64,000 bases of DNA, from positions 1-64,000 of the forward strand of contig NZ_RCHR01000006.1 in assembly GCF_003665065.1 (NCBI RefSeq), written 5' to 3'. Position 1 is the stretch's first letter; every line of letters begins with the position of its first letter. Position numbers and translations under genes: made by a program. Under the pieces are notes generated by a model. That model did no database searches, had not been told where the DNA came from, and was given only the letters and a program-made list of their open reading frames with translations. Origin of the DNA: Oceanobacillus piezotolerans (GTDB taxonomy: Bacteria; Bacillota; Bacilli; Bacillales; Amphibacillaceae). Of the stretch, positions 25,957 to 35,100 are shown piece after piece.

Positions 25957-27254
25957 TCTTCTGCATCTCCTTCGACTTTGTAGTTGCTTTTAATTTCGAT
26001 AACCTCATCCAGTTCATGTAATTGCTTCATGGCAGTCCGGAAGTTTTCTAATGAAGTTTGGTGTGTAACGACAACGATTTCTGCTGTACCTTTTTCTTTC
26101 ACAGGATTTTGCAAAATCTGCTTGAAGCTAATCTTTCTTTCATTAAATAGTTTAGATATGATGGATAGTACGCCTACTTCATCTTTTACGTGCATTCTTA
26201 CATAATATTGTGCAAATCGCTCAGAGGGTGCTTTCAAATCTTTCTTGAAATGTGGCTCAACAAATTGGGTACCTGTTACATTTAATAGCATATTTTTGAT
26301 AACCGTAACCACATCAGACATAATTGCTGTTGCTGTTGGTAAGCTTCCAGCACCGGGACCATAGAACATCGTTTCGCCAACAGCTTCGCCATATACATAA
26401 ACTGCATTATATTCATTGTTTACACTTGAAAGCGGATGGTTATGAGATAAAAGAGTAGGCTGCACACTCACATCCAGCTTCTGATCTTCAAAATTAGCAT
26501 AGCCAATTAACTTCATTGTTAGGTCTAACTGTTTTGCATAGTTTAAATCCTCTAGATCTATAGAAGAAATTCCTTTTACCTCTACGTCATTTAAATCAAC
26601 ATCCATTGAGAATGCAAGGCGGCAAAGAATAGCCATTTTACGTGCTGCATCCAAACCTTCTACATCGGAGGTTGGGTCAGCTTCAGCGAATCCAAGCTCC
26701 TGTGCTTGTTTCAATGCTGTTTCGTAGCTGAGTCCTTCTTTATCCATTTTGGTTAAAATATAGTTGGTCGTTCCATTGACAATTCCCATTACTTTTCGAA
26801 TGAGGTCAGAGGATAACCCATCATTAATACTGCGTAAAATAGGGATACCGCCAGCTACACTAGCCTCATAATAAAAGTCACATTTATTATTGCTAGCTGC
26901 TTCCTGTAATTCAGGACCATATAGTGCAACAAGGTCCTTATTTGCTGTAACAACATGTTTCTTTGCTGCAAAAGCCTTTAATATATACTCACGGGCAAGT
27001 TCAATACCACCCATTACTTCTACAATAATATCAATTTCAGGATTTTGAATGACATCGTCTGGATTTGTGGTAAGAATTCTTTGATCTACTCCTACTTCGC
27101 GATACTTATCCAGATCACGTACTAAAACACCTTTTACATCGACATTACAGCCAAGTTGGTGTGACAATTTTTCCTGATGGCTTTCAATTAGCTTAATTAC
27201 TCCTGACCCGACTACACCTAAGCCTAATAGGCCGATAGATACATTGTTCCCCAC
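25953..27254 (-). CDS. hom: Homoserine dehydrogenase
   Basis: A 433-residue NAD(P)-dependent homoserine dehydrogenase. The Rossmann loop [12 protein letters not shown] is at the N-terminus; catalytic region [11 protein letters not shown] and [10 protein letters not shown] with [10 protein letters not shown] follow. A C-terminal ACT domain (about 350-433, [20 protein letters not shown]) probably senses threonine for feedback inhibition. The start is GTG 27254 with GAGGTGAT upstream. It heads the hom-thrC-thrB operon. No leader or riboswitch was recognised before it. Confidence 0.95.
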   Translation of the reverse strand: MGNNVSIGLLGLGVVGSGVIKLIESHQEKLSHQLGCNVDVKGVLVRDLDKYREVGVDQRILTTNPDDVIQNPEIDIIVEVMGGIELAREYILKAFAAKKHVVTANKDLVALYGPELQEAASNNKCDFYYEASVAGGIPILRSINDGLSSDLIRKVMGIVNGTTNYILTKMDKEGLSYETALKQAQELGFAEADPTSDVEGLDAARKMAILCRLAFSMDVDLNDVEVKGISSIDLEDLNYAKQLDLTMKLIGYANFEDQKLDVSVQPTLLSHNHPLSSVNNEYNAVYVYGEAVGETMFYGPGAGSLPTATAIMSDVVTVIKNMLLNVTGTQFVEPHFKKDLKAPSERFAQYYVRMHVKDEVGVLSIISKLFNERKISFKQILQNPVKEKGTAEIVVVTHQTSLENFRTAMKQLHELDEVIEIKSNYKVEGDAEE

Positions 27255-27417
27255 TAGATCACCTCGTGTTTATTCAAGAATTTGATATTAATTCATTGTA
27301 ACCATGAAAGGTGAATTATAGCAATAGTCAATTATTGAATTATTCCCTTTAATTTTAATAGGAACAAAAATGAGCCGACCATAATAAACTATAAGGAGGT
27401 GTTTTGGGGGTGAAGAA

Positions 27418-27579
27418 ATGGATGAAGCAATACTAGGGCTATTATTTATCCTTTGTTTGGCATTAGGTGCAGGACTTGGTGTATTAATTCAGTCGTTTGA
27501 AATTGGCGGTGCAATCGGATTAGGAATGGGCTTACTTATCCTTATTTTCTTCCGGAGAAATGGCAAGCACAGGAATTGA
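27418..27579 (+). CDS. Small hydrophobic protein (53 aa)
   Basis: MDEAILGLLFILCLALGAGL begins a 53-residue protein with two membrane helices (about 4-23 and 28-45) rich in Gly, and a basic tail RRNGKHRN. GGGGGTGAAG lies just upstream and a terminator-like hairpin follows, so it is a plausible single gene. I do not recognise the family. The positive tail suggests both ends may face the cytoplasm. Confidence 0.6.
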   Translation: MDEAILGLLFILCLALGAGLGVLIQSFEIGGAIGLGMGLLILIFFRRNGKHRN

Positions 27580-27596
27580 TGTAAATTTTTAATCTA

Positions 27597-27629
27597 AACT
27601 CGTAGTAATTCATACTGCGGGTTTTTTTA
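27597..27629 (+). terminator. Terminator after the small hydrophobic protein
   Basis: CTCGTAGTA / TACTGCGGG stem using G-U pairs, 5-base loop, followed by TTTTTTT. Confidence 0.65.
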
Positions 27630-27827
27630 TATGTTTTCTCGGTGTGATTGGACCAGACACTTTATTTACATACCTCTTTAACAAGAGGGTTTGCGTTAAT
27701 AAATTGTAAAGAAATTGCAATTGATAAAGAAAGGATTCTAGCTGGTTCATGTAGAATATTATGAGGATATTGTGAGGGATTCATAAACTAATAAGATAAT
27801 AGGCGATGAGAGGGGAGGAGGATGTTT

Positions 27828-28796
27828 ATGAAAATTGGAAGGAATGCCCCTTGTCCATGCGGGAGCGGGAAAAAGTATAAAAAATGCTGTCTTTATCTAC
27901 CGAAACCAGTTAAAGGGAACTCGAAAGTAAGGGAAGATGATACGAATCTGGAGAAAACAATAGATTTAAAGCCAAAAAAATTACACCCAAAACAAATGGA
28001 AACAGAGCAAATTTTTCAGATGCTGCATGATTCTGGAATTCATATAAATAAACAACAATTAGTGAGTGAATTGAGACTAGTTGATTCAGTTAACGAACTA
28101 CTTCACAAATGGAATATCATTGCCCATTTGAATAATGAAGGAGAAAGAAGAATAACTGCTGCGATTGTAGCTTTAGCGGAAAGATTAGCACCAGATCATC
28201 TTTTATTAGAAACGCTTCAACATCTGATGCAGGAGGGATATGGATCAGATGGAAATGCAAAGGATGATTTATATAAGGTGACTCTATGGTGGAAGTTATG
28301 GAGAGAGTTTCAACAGTGGTTAGGTGGAAAAAAAATCACCTCTGTGGAAGAGGTGGATAAAATAACTAATAGTGTGCTTGCAAAGACTTTTTCAGAATGG
28401 CTGTTAGATTTTGAACAGGCTTTGTTGTATAACGGTTTTACTGATAGCTACTATCATCATATGCGCAAAATATTGGCGGAAGATGTATTAGAGAAATTCT
28501 CAAACTCTAATAAAACAATTATAGAAACAATGGTAGTTGCTTTAGGAGAATCTCATTTCTTTCTGGGGGATACGGAAAAGGCTGATGAAATTTTTCAAAC
28601 TTACCTAGCTGATAATGAGCATGCTCCTTGGGTTTATATTCACTGGGGTGATTTATATAATCCAGAAATGGGTCAAGACATGGCGGATATAGAAAAGGCA
28701 TCTATTCTATATAGGAAGGCAATGAAAGCAGCGGAAGTAAGGGAAGATAAAGAGGCAGCGCAAACAAGATTACATTCGTTGCTAATTAACGTATAA
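27828..28796 (+). CDS. SEC-C metal-binding domain protein
   Basis: A 322-residue protein with an N-terminal SEC-C zinc motif (Cys9-x-Cys11 and Cys20-Cys21, in GRNAPCPCGSGKKYKKCC), the same motif that ends SecA. The rest is helical. The last 100 residues look TPR-like: GESHFFLGDTEKADEIF, then YIHWGDLYNPEMG and KASILYRKAMKAAEVREDKE. Protein-protein or ribosome contacts are likely but the function is unknown. ATG 27828 is 6 bases after GGAGGAGG; the ATG two codons earlier abuts it. Monocistronic with a terminator. Confidence 0.8.
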   Translation: MKIGRNAPCPCGSGKKYKKCCLYLPKPVKGNSKVREDDTNLEKTIDLKPKKLHPKQMETEQIFQMLHDSGIHINKQQLVSELRLVDSVNELLHKWNIIAHLNNEGERRITAAIVALAERLAPDHLLLETLQHLMQEGYGSDGNAKDDLYKVTLWWKLWREFQQWLGGKKITSVEEVDKITNSVLAKTFSEWLLDFEQALLYNGFTDSYYHHMRKILAEDVLEKFSNSNKTIIETMVVALGESHFFLGDTEKADEIFQTYLADNEHAPWVYIHWGDLYNPEMGQDMADIEKASILYRKAMKAAEVREDKEAAQTRLHSLLINV

Positions 28797-28797
28797 A

Positions 28798-28830
28798 AGG
28801 AAAACGCACGATGCTGTGCGTTTTCCTTTT
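28798..28830. terminator. Shared terminator SEC-C gene/AI-2E transporter
   Basis: Perfect 13-bp stem AAGGAAAACGCAC / GTGCGTTTTCCTT, 6-base loop, followed by TT on plus and by the T-rich complement on minus. Confidence 0.85.
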
Positions 28831-29989
28831 ACTTGTTTTCATCACTATCTTGGTAGGCACCATATACTTCGCCAAAATATTTATTGTATCTATGTTTAAA
28901 TTTATTAAATAAATACATGACAAGCACCTTAATTATTGCATAACCAGGAATCCCTAAAATGACCCCAATAATTCCAAACAGATTTCCGGCAACTAGTAAT
29001 ACAATAATAATAGTTAGCGGATGGATTTGCATCGTTTTCCCCATGATATTTGGCGAAATGATGTTTCCTTCTAAGAATTGAACAGCAATCCAAACAATTG
29101 CTAGCTTTAATACCATAAATGGAGAGTGTACAATGGCTATAATCACAGCTGGAATAATAGCAATGGTTGGCCCTAGATATGGAATTACGCTCGTTACAGC
29201 TGCAATGATAGCTAGAGTTATTGCATATTCTAAACCGATAATCTTATAACCGATAAATAGTAGAATCCCTATACAGGATGCAACAATAATCTGCCCTTGA
29301 ATATATGAACCTACTTGTGTGTCCATGTTCCTTAAGATTTGATTTGCATCATCTCTGAACCCTGGTGGTAATAACTTTAAGCAAAATTCTTTAAATCTTT
29401 TTCCGTCTTTAAGTAAAAAGAATAAAATAAATGGAAATGTTACAATCGCTACTGCCACATTAGTAACTGTACTAGCAATATTTCTTACTCCTTGAAAGGC
29501 ATTTGTAATATAGGAACCAATCATGGAAGGAATATCACTGAAATTCGTTACTAGCCAGTTGTAACCTTCTTCATAGTATGGGCCAAGGAACGAATTTTGC
29601 AGCCAGGTTGTAATACTGGCACCTAACTGACTTATGTAGGTAGGGAAATTTTCAACTAAACCTTCAATTTGTGATTCAATGGCTGGAGCAATTAATAGAA
29701 TAATTCCAGTTAATAGCCCTGCAATAAATAGGATGAGAAGAATAATCCCCCAGATCCGTTTTACTCGCTTTTTTTCTAAGTAGTCGACAATAGGATTTAA
29801 CAGGTAATAAGCAATAAATGCTAATATAATAGGTGGTGTTATGGTAGAGAAAATAACTATAATTGGATGAAAAATAAAAGAGACTTTTGTGTAGATGAAT
29901 ATAGTTAATCCTAATAAGATTAATAGGGTTAACAAGTAAAACATGTTTCTGCCGCCAATAAACTTCATAAATCTGCTGGGTTCCTTCAT
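28829..29989 (-). CDS. AI-2E family transporter
   Basis: A 386-residue membrane protein of the AI-2E exporter (PerM/YtvI) family, with seven to eight hydrophobic segments. The conserved central signature GSYIQGQIIVASCIGILLF and the following AAVTSVIPYLGPTIAIIPA are clear. Despite the name, members also act as ion antiporters or permeases, so the substrate is open. AAAGGAGTAAGG precedes the ATG. Monocistronic. Confidence 0.88.
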   Translation of the reverse strand: MKEPSRFMKFIGGRNMFYLLTLLILLGLTIFIYTKVSFIFHPIIVIFSTITPPIILAFIAYYLLNPIVDYLEKKRVKRIWGIILLILFIAGLLTGIILLIAPAIESQIEGLVENFPTYISQLGASITTWLQNSFLGPYYEEGYNWLVTNFSDIPSMIGSYITNAFQGVRNIASTVTNVAVAIVTFPFILFFLLKDGKRFKEFCLKLLPPGFRDDANQILRNMDTQVGSYIQGQIIVASCIGILLFIGYKIIGLEYAITLAIIAAVTSVIPYLGPTIAIIPAVIIAIVHSPFMVLKLAIVWIAVQFLEGNIISPNIMGKTMQIHPLTIIIVLLVAGNLFGIIGVILGIPGYAIIKVLVMYLFNKFKHRYNKYFGEVYGAYQDSDENK

Positions 29990-30071
29990 TTCCTTACTCC
30001 TTTTCCATCTTTGCTCTCATTATAGTTGAAAGAAGATAGATATTCCATTTTAATTTCTGAATGATTCAGAA

Positions 30072-30098
30072 AAAGCGTACTCCATAGGAGCACGCTTT
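30072..30098 (-). terminator. Terminator after the MFS gene
   Basis: AAAGCGTACTCC / GGAGCACGCTTT stem with a 3-base loop. On the minus strand it is followed by TTTTTCT. Confidence 0.75.
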
Positions 30099-30124
30099 CT
30101 CCAGCTTCAATGGCGTCTGAACAC

Positions 30125-31285
30125 CTAAGATTCACTCCGTGCTTTTCGTTTATTTTCTCTCATTGAGAGATAAATGGTTCCAAACGAAAGGACCGCAAGA
30201 ATGCCGCCGACGGTTGCATTCTGTTCTACAGAAGCATACTCAATCACAAAGCCCCCAATCATGGATCCGACTGCTATGCCTAAGTGTAATGCAGAATTAT
30301 TAAGGCTTACCTGAATGCTGGCTGTTTCTGGTGACACATTCATTAAATAGCTTTGCATTGGTGGAGTAACGGTCCAACTCATCATTCCCCAAATAATCAT
30401 GACTACGAGGAAGATAGGAAGGGAGAATGTCGTATAAGGAATAATAAAAATAGCAAACGCAAAGATAACAATTACAGAATAAATCGTAATCTTGGAACCA
30501 AATCGATCCGAAAAGGTACCGCCAACCGCACCACCACTAACTGCTGCGATACCAAAAATGAAGTAAATGATACTAATCCAGCTTGCATCTAAGTCCATTG
30601 TTATTTGTGCAAAAGGAGTGAGATATGCATAAAGGGTTGCATGTCCAGCAAGTAGAATAAAGGTTGTCGAGTGCGCGAATAGAATTTGCTTGTCCTTCAA
30701 TGTAGCAAATTGCTTCCGGAGGGAGAGCTGTTTAGTAGGAGCGACTTTTTCCATAAAGAAATAAATGCCTGCAATAGAAAACAAGGTTAAAATCGAAATA
30801 AATAGAAATGGAGCTCTCCAGCCAAATGCATCGCCTAACGTTAAACCAATAGGGACCCCGAGCACTAGTGAACCACTAACACCCATATTTACAATTCCAA
30901 TCGCGCGCCCGCGATATTTATGTTCTACAATATTAGCAGCCATCACAACACATAACACGATAAGCAAAGAACTGCTGGCGGCAGAGATAATTCTGCCGAT
31001 AAATAAAACCCAATAGCTTGGGCTGAATACTGCGATGACATTTCCTACTAAGAAAACAAGCAGTGTGATAAGCGTTAATTGTTTACGTTCGAATCTAGCA
31101 GTAGCAGCAGATAAAATCGGTGCAGAGACTGCAAATGTTAACGAGAAGATAGTAATGAGTAAACCTGCTTGTCCCAAGCTTACATTCAAATCTTCTGCCA
31201 CGAGATCAATAATTCCGCCAATAATTAACTCAACCATACCAACCACAAATGAAACAATGGTTAGTAAGTAAACTCTTTTGTCCAT
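30125..31285 (-). CDS. MFS transporter (drug/sugar efflux type, DHA1-like)
   Basis: A 386-residue twelve-helix major facilitator protein. The motif-A loop between helices 2 and 3 reads ATARFERKQL. GVSGSLVLGVPIGLTLGDAFGWR lies in helix 5 (motif C region of antiporters), and GGTFSDRFGSK is the repeat motif A in the second half. These point to a proton-coupled exporter of the DHA1 group (YdhP/AraJ-like). Substrate unknown. Divergent from the squalene-synthase-like gene; the intergenic region of about 250 bases must hold both promoters. Confidence 0.87.
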   Translation of the reverse strand: MDKRVYLLTIVSFVVGMVELIIGGIIDLVAEDLNVSLGQAGLLITIFSLTFAVSAPILSAATARFERKQLTLITLLVFLVGNVIAVFSPSYWVLFIGRIISAASSSLLIVLCVVMAANIVEHKYRGRAIGIVNMGVSGSLVLGVPIGLTLGDAFGWRAPFLFISILTLFSIAGIYFFMEKVAPTKQLSLRKQFATLKDKQILFAHSTTFILLAGHATLYAYLTPFAQITMDLDASWISIIYFIFGIAAVSGGAVGGTFSDRFGSKITIYSVIVIFAFAIFIIPYTTFSLPIFLVVMIIWGMMSWTVTPPMQSYLMNVSPETASIQVSLNNSALHLGIAVGSMIGGFVIEYASVEQNATVGGILAVLSFGTIYLSMRENKRKARSES

Positions 31286-31532
31286 ATAATCGCCTTTCTA
31301 TAGTTGAAGTGTTTGTTTCCATCTTGTTTGGGTTTTTCAACAACCTTGAAGATACATTTAATATAGTATGGCTAATTTCCTCATAATTCAAGCCGAACCA
31401 CATTAAAAAAAATAATAAGAACAAGGTTTAAGTATTAATAAGATTGGGTATAAAGAAAAAGGTATTCGAATTAAAAGAAATAATTTGGGATATTTGTTAT
31501 ACTGGTAGTACCTCATGGAAGGAGAAAGACCA

Positions 31533-32354
31533 ATGAGTACAGAAAAGAAGTTAAAAAAGGACGCAATGCGTGTATTAAAAAATACTAGTAGAACATTTTT
31601 TATCCCCATAAGTTTATTAAATCCAACTTTAAAGATGACAGTGGGTTCCGCATATCTATGTATGCGTGCGATAGATGAAATAGAAGACCACGAAACACTT
31701 GAAAGCGAAACAAAGCAACATTTGCTGCGTGCTATTCGTGATCTGTTAAAAGCTCCTTTTAATGAAGAAGCGTATCATCAATTGGTGAAGCCATTTGCAT
31801 CTGATTTACCTGAGGTTACATTGAGGCTTGGAGACTGGCTTCAGGTATGTCCACCAGGTATTTTGGAAAAGGTCAAGGAATCGACAAGTATAATGGCCGG
31901 TGGTATGGCGAAGTGGGTTGAGCGCGACTTTTTAGTGGAGAGTAAAGAGGATTTAGACGAATATACATATTATGTAGCTGGTTTAGTTGGTGTTATGTTA
32001 TCGGATATATGGGAATGGTATGATGATACCAAAACAGATCGTGACTTGGCAATTGGATATGGCAGAGGGCTTCAAGCAGTAAATATGCTGCGCAACCAGC
32101 ATGAAGATGCTGAACGTGGTGTGAGCTTTTTACCTAAAGATTGGACAAGAGATGATTTATTTGCCTATGCAAAAGGAAACCTGCAAAAGGCTGACCAATA
32201 CTTAGAATCAATTGAAACAAAGAACATTATACACTTTTGTAAAATACCATTAGCATTAGCAAAACAAACGTTACTATCTTTAGAAAGTGGAAGGGAAAAG
32301 ATGTCTCGAAAAGAAGTAGAGACAACAGTAGAAGATATTATTAAAGAAGGATAA
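31533..32354 (+). CDS. Squalene/phytoene synthase family protein
   Basis: A 273-residue trans-isoprenyl diphosphate synthase-fold protein (squalene/phytoene synthase family). The first Asp-rich motif DEIED (Asp48-Asp52) is intact. The second reads NMLRNQHED, so the usual first Asp is Asn188 while Asp192 remains. The SRTF motif (19-22) and YVAGLVGVM are present. No desaturase, cyclase or second synthase adjoins it, so it is not in a carotenoid or hopanoid cluster. It may be a head-to-head synthase or, like B. subtilis YisP, an FPP phosphatase. ATG 31533 follows AAGGAG. The exact reaction is unresolved. Confidence 0.82.
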   Translation: MSTEKKLKKDAMRVLKNTSRTFFIPISLLNPTLKMTVGSAYLCMRAIDEIEDHETLESETKQHLLRAIRDLLKAPFNEEAYHQLVKPFASDLPEVTLRLGDWLQVCPPGILEKVKESTSIMAGGMAKWVERDFLVESKEDLDEYTYYVAGLVGVMLSDIWEWYDDTKTDRDLAIGYGRGLQAVNMLRNQHEDAERGVSFLPKDWTRDDLFAYAKGNLQKADQYLESIETKNIIHFCKIPLALAKQTLLSLESGREKMSRKEVETTVEDIIKEG

Positions 32355-32360
32355 ACCAAA

Positions 32361-32432
32361 TAAGAGGCTGTCCCAGCGTAATTGCTTTGTTTATTTATAG
32401 CAATTACCAATCTGGTATTTGACAGCCTCTTA
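32361..32432 (+). terminator. Nested-hairpin terminator
   Basis: Outer stem TAAGAGGCTGTC / GACAGCCTCTTA encloses a second perfect stem GTAATTGCT / AGCAATTAC. A short run ATATTTTTG follows. The large palindrome could also form a cruciform. Confidence 0.75.
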
Positions 32433-32725
32433 TATTTTTGTCAACCGCATTATTTTGAATATTCTGTTATATTAGTTTGGATTTAATTATTATTACCCTA
32501 GTATATTTATTAAGCAAATAACAAAACATTTTAAGGAGGTGTTGTGCTCTTTATGTTAGTCGGACAGATACCGTAGAATTTCTCCTTTAACAACATTTGT
32601 AGTATAAACTAATTTAAATAATGCAAGTAAAAGAGATGACATTTCTTCATTGTATCAAATGGAAATCATACATCTTATAATCGCAACTTAATTGTTGCTT
32701 GCTACGGACAACTAGGAGGAAAAAC
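32433..32725 (+). other. Leader region before the BCCT gene
   Basis: About 290 bases. A strong Shine-Dalgarno TTAAGGAGG (32531-32539) precedes a frame of only ten codons (GTG 32544 to TAG 32576). TCTCCTTTAA just downstream can partly pair with that Shine-Dalgarno. A control role in transporter expression is possible but unproven. Nothing else is recognised. Confidence 0.3.
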
Positions 32726-34273
32726 GTGAAATCAAAGAAAAGACAGAAGTTAGATTGGCCAGTATTTATTATAAGTGGAGGTTTTTTGATAGGCTTTATT
32801 ATCCTATCGTTTGTGAATAGTGGGATGGTGGGAACGGCCATTTCTACACTATTTGATTTGTCAGCGGATGTATTTGGCGCTTACTGGCAAGTATTATTAT
32901 TATTAAACTTCTTCATTGGTTTAGGGCTAGCCATTTCAAAGTATGGAAAAGTTCGTTTAGGGAATATGTATAAACCAAAATATAGCTTTTTTGGCTGGGT
33001 TTCGATGATTTTGATAACGCTACTGGCAAGTGGCGGTGTGTTTTGGGCTGCTACAGAACCAATACAGCACTACATGGCAACCCCACCACTTTTTGGGGGT
33101 GGGGAATTTAATAATATTCCTGCTGCTTTTGCTCAATCCTTTATGCATTGGGGCTTCTCAGCTTGGGCGATTCTTGGGACACTATCGACCATTGTGATGA
33201 TGTATGTGCATTATAATAAGAAATTACCATTGCGCCCTAGGGGTTTGCTTTATCCAATATTTGGAGAGAAGATTTATCATAAGAGTATCATTGGAACAGC
33301 TGCCGATGTATTTTCCATTATTGCTACAGTTGCAGGAACACTTGGTCCTCTAGGATTTTTAGGGCTTCAGATTTCCTATGGTTTGAATCATCTGTTTGGC
33401 ATACCAAATACTTTGACGGTGAGCGTTATTGTAGTCCTGTTATTATCTGGGATTGCTGCTATTTCAGCTGGAACGGGAGTAGATCGTGGTATTTATCATT
33501 TAAGTAATTTTAATGTTATCTTCACGATATTCTTAGCAATTGTGGTTTTAATTATCGGCCCAACGATGTTTATTTTTGATGCGTTTGTTGGAGGGACAGG
33601 ATTTCATATTCAAAACTTCTTTGAAATGAGTCTATACCGTGGGGATCATGATTGGCTAGCTTGGTGGACAATCTTTTTCTGGGGATGGTTCATTGGTTAT
33701 GCTCCAATGCTAATCGTGTTTATTAGTCGTATTTCACGTGGGAGGACAATACGCGAATTAGTTATTGCAGTCTCCCTTATAGCACCCATCGTAACTAATT
33801 TCTGGTTTTCTATTGTAGGTGGAACGGGTGTTTTCTTTGAAACAGAAAATCCTGGTTCGGTATCTGGTGCGCTAAATGAAGGTGGTATGCCAGCGGCACT
33901 TATGGCCATTACAGATCAGCTGCCTGCTGGAACGCTAATCGGGTTAGGATTCTTATTTGTAGCCATTGTTTTTGTTGCAACCACCGCAGACACGATGGCG
34001 TATACTGTCGCTGCGACATTAACGGGGAACGATCATCCCGACAGATGGCTGCGAGTTTTCTGGGCTATTATTTTTGGCTTAACAACGGTAATGATATTGA
34101 ATGTAGGCGAGGACAGCATTACATCGATACAGAATTCAATTGTTATTACGGCAGTTCCTGTTTCACTTCTCTTATTACCGCCATTATGGAACGCACCGAG
34201 AATAGCGAAGAAAATGGCGTTAGAACAAGGTCTTATCTGGCAAAGGGAAATGCGTAAGAAAGTAGATAAATAA
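32726..34273 (+). CDS. BCCT family betaine/choline/carnitine-type transporter
   Basis: A 515-residue twelve-helix secondary transporter. The BCCT signature region is visible: FWAATEPIQHYMATPP, AAFAQSFMHWGFSAWAI, and DWLAWWTIFFWGWFIGYAP followed by FISRISRGRTIREL. Family members import glycine betaine, choline, carnitine or related osmolytes by sodium or proton symport; the helix-8 segment GWFIGYAPM differs from OpuD (which I recall as GWWVSWSPF), so betaine is not assured. GTG 32726 follows AGGAGG at 7 bases. A halotolerant lifestyle would fit. Monocistronic with a terminator downstream. Confidence 0.88.
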   Translation: MKSKKRQKLDWPVFIISGGFLIGFIILSFVNSGMVGTAISTLFDLSADVFGAYWQVLLLLNFFIGLGLAISKYGKVRLGNMYKPKYSFFGWVSMILITLLASGGVFWAATEPIQHYMATPPLFGGGEFNNIPAAFAQSFMHWGFSAWAILGTLSTIVMMYVHYNKKLPLRPRGLLYPIFGEKIYHKSIIGTAADVFSIIATVAGTLGPLGFLGLQISYGLNHLFGIPNTLTVSVIVVLLLSGIAAISAGTGVDRGIYHLSNFNVIFTIFLAIVVLIIGPTMFIFDAFVGGTGFHIQNFFEMSLYRGDHDWLAWWTIFFWGWFIGYAPMLIVFISRISRGRTIRELVIAVSLIAPIVTNFWFSIVGGTGVFFETENPGSVSGALNEGGMPAALMAITDQLPAGTLIGLGFLFVAIVFVATTADTMAYTVAATLTGNDHPDRWLRVFWAIIFGLTTVMILNVGEDSITSIQNSIVITAVPVSLLLLPPLWNAPRIAKKMALEQGLIWQREMRKKVDK

Positions 34274-34360
34274 TTAAGAGCCTTTACTATGAGCTTCGTT
34301 ATTTTGGTGTAATCCTTTTGGCTCCAATATGCCGATACCTTTATAAAAACCTGTAAAAGA

Positions 34361-34396
34361 AAAAAACAGAAATTGCATCCGCAATCTCTGTTTTTT
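34361..34396. terminator. Shared terminator BCCT/GGFPGG-repeat gene
   Basis: AAAAAACAGAAATTGC / GCAATCTCTGTTTTTT near-perfect 16-bp stem with a 4-base loop. It lies between convergent genes and carries T-runs on both strands. Confidence 0.88.
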
Positions 34397-34399
34397 CTT

Positions 34400-34924
34400 T
34401 TAGAAGCATTGAAAAGATAGAATCCGATTTAAGTCAATACCAAAGTATACCCATCTCCAGCCAATCCATCTCCAACCTGCAACGGAGTTTCTTCCGATAA
34501 ATGTTGGAAAAAACCAGAATGCATCATTTCGTAACCAAATATATGTGTAACGAAATAGGCAACCGCGAATAGCACCTGGATCTACTGCAAATGTTTGGAA
34601 CTGGGATAGTTGAGGCGTGAAGCTCGGTGGTGGAGAGCTTGGTGGTCCACTTTGCCCTGCACCAGGTCCGCCACCAGGGAATCCACCAGGAGCACCACCA
34701 GGGAATCCGCCGGGAGCACCTCCAGGAAATCCGCCGGGAGTACCACCAGGGAATCCGCCGGGAGTACCACCAGGGAATCCACCGGGAGTACCACCAGGGA
34801 ATCCACCGGGTGTACTTCCAGGAAATCCAGTGCTAGGGAATCCTGGGACGCTAAATTGTCTTTCATCTTCATCTGTATAATACCCTTGCTCATAAGGATT
34901 ATTTTGTGAATAGTAATTTTCCAT
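34400..34924 (-). CDS. Collagen-like GGFPGG-repeat protein with conserved C-terminal domain
   Basis: A 174-residue protein. After a polar start (MENYYSQNNPYEQGYYTDED) it has about seven copies of the octapeptide GGFPGG(T/A/G)P, then a proline linker. A C-terminal domain of about 65 residues begins at RGCLFRYTYIWLRNDAFWF and ends FGIDLNRILSFQCF. The C-terminal pattern, with two cysteines and aromatic residues, recurs in Bacillus proteins often mislabelled transporter. There is no membrane segment or signal peptide. A surface or spore-layer role is a guess. AAGGAGG precedes the ATG. Confidence 0.78.
   Translation of the reverse strand: MENYYSQNNPYEQGYYTDEDERQFSVPGFPSTGFPGSTPGGFPGGTPGGFPGGTPGGFPGGTPGGFPGGAPGGFPGGAPGGFPGGGPGAGQSGPPSSPPPSFTPQLSQFQTFAVDPGAIRGCLFRYTYIWLRNDAFWFFPTFIGRNSVAGWRWIGWRWVYFGIDLNRILSFQCF
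34669..34830 (-). repeat. 24-bp tandem repeat inside the GGFPGG gene
   Basis: About seven near-identical 24-base units encode the octapeptide. Units differ mainly by A/G changes at the last codons. A length of 24 keeps the reading frame when units are gained or lost, so the protein can change length without frameshift. Confidence 0.85.
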
Positions 34925-35045
34925 CTATACTTCCTCCTTAAATGATCTTCCCTTTACTATATGGGGAAATGGTCTAGTTTGGGAGCAATTCTGGAAAGAA
35001 TAGGCATTCACACATAAGTTTAACTTCAATCAGTGGAAGTTTTTA

Positions 35046-35076
35046 TTGACTCTTACGTTACGTGATACTTTATAGT
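35046..35076 (+). promoter_or_regulatory. MerR-type promoter with 19-bp spacer
   Basis: TTGACT (35046-35051) and TATAGT (35071-35076) are separated by 19 bases, the over-long spacing typical of MerR-activated promoters. The spacer contains CTTACGTTACGTGATAC with an imperfect dyad. The adjacent MerR-type gene is probably autoactivated from here. Confidence 0.72.
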
Positions 35077-35100
35077 GTTGTATAAAGGGAGGGAAAAATC

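Noticed and set aside
34582-34909. Open frames on both strands and other frames across the GGFPGG repeat; also the idea of a CRISPR array
   Set aside because: Any frame stays open across a 24-bp GC-rich repeat. Units are adjacent with no unique spacers, and one frame alone joins a conserved C-terminal domain and a good ribosome binding site.
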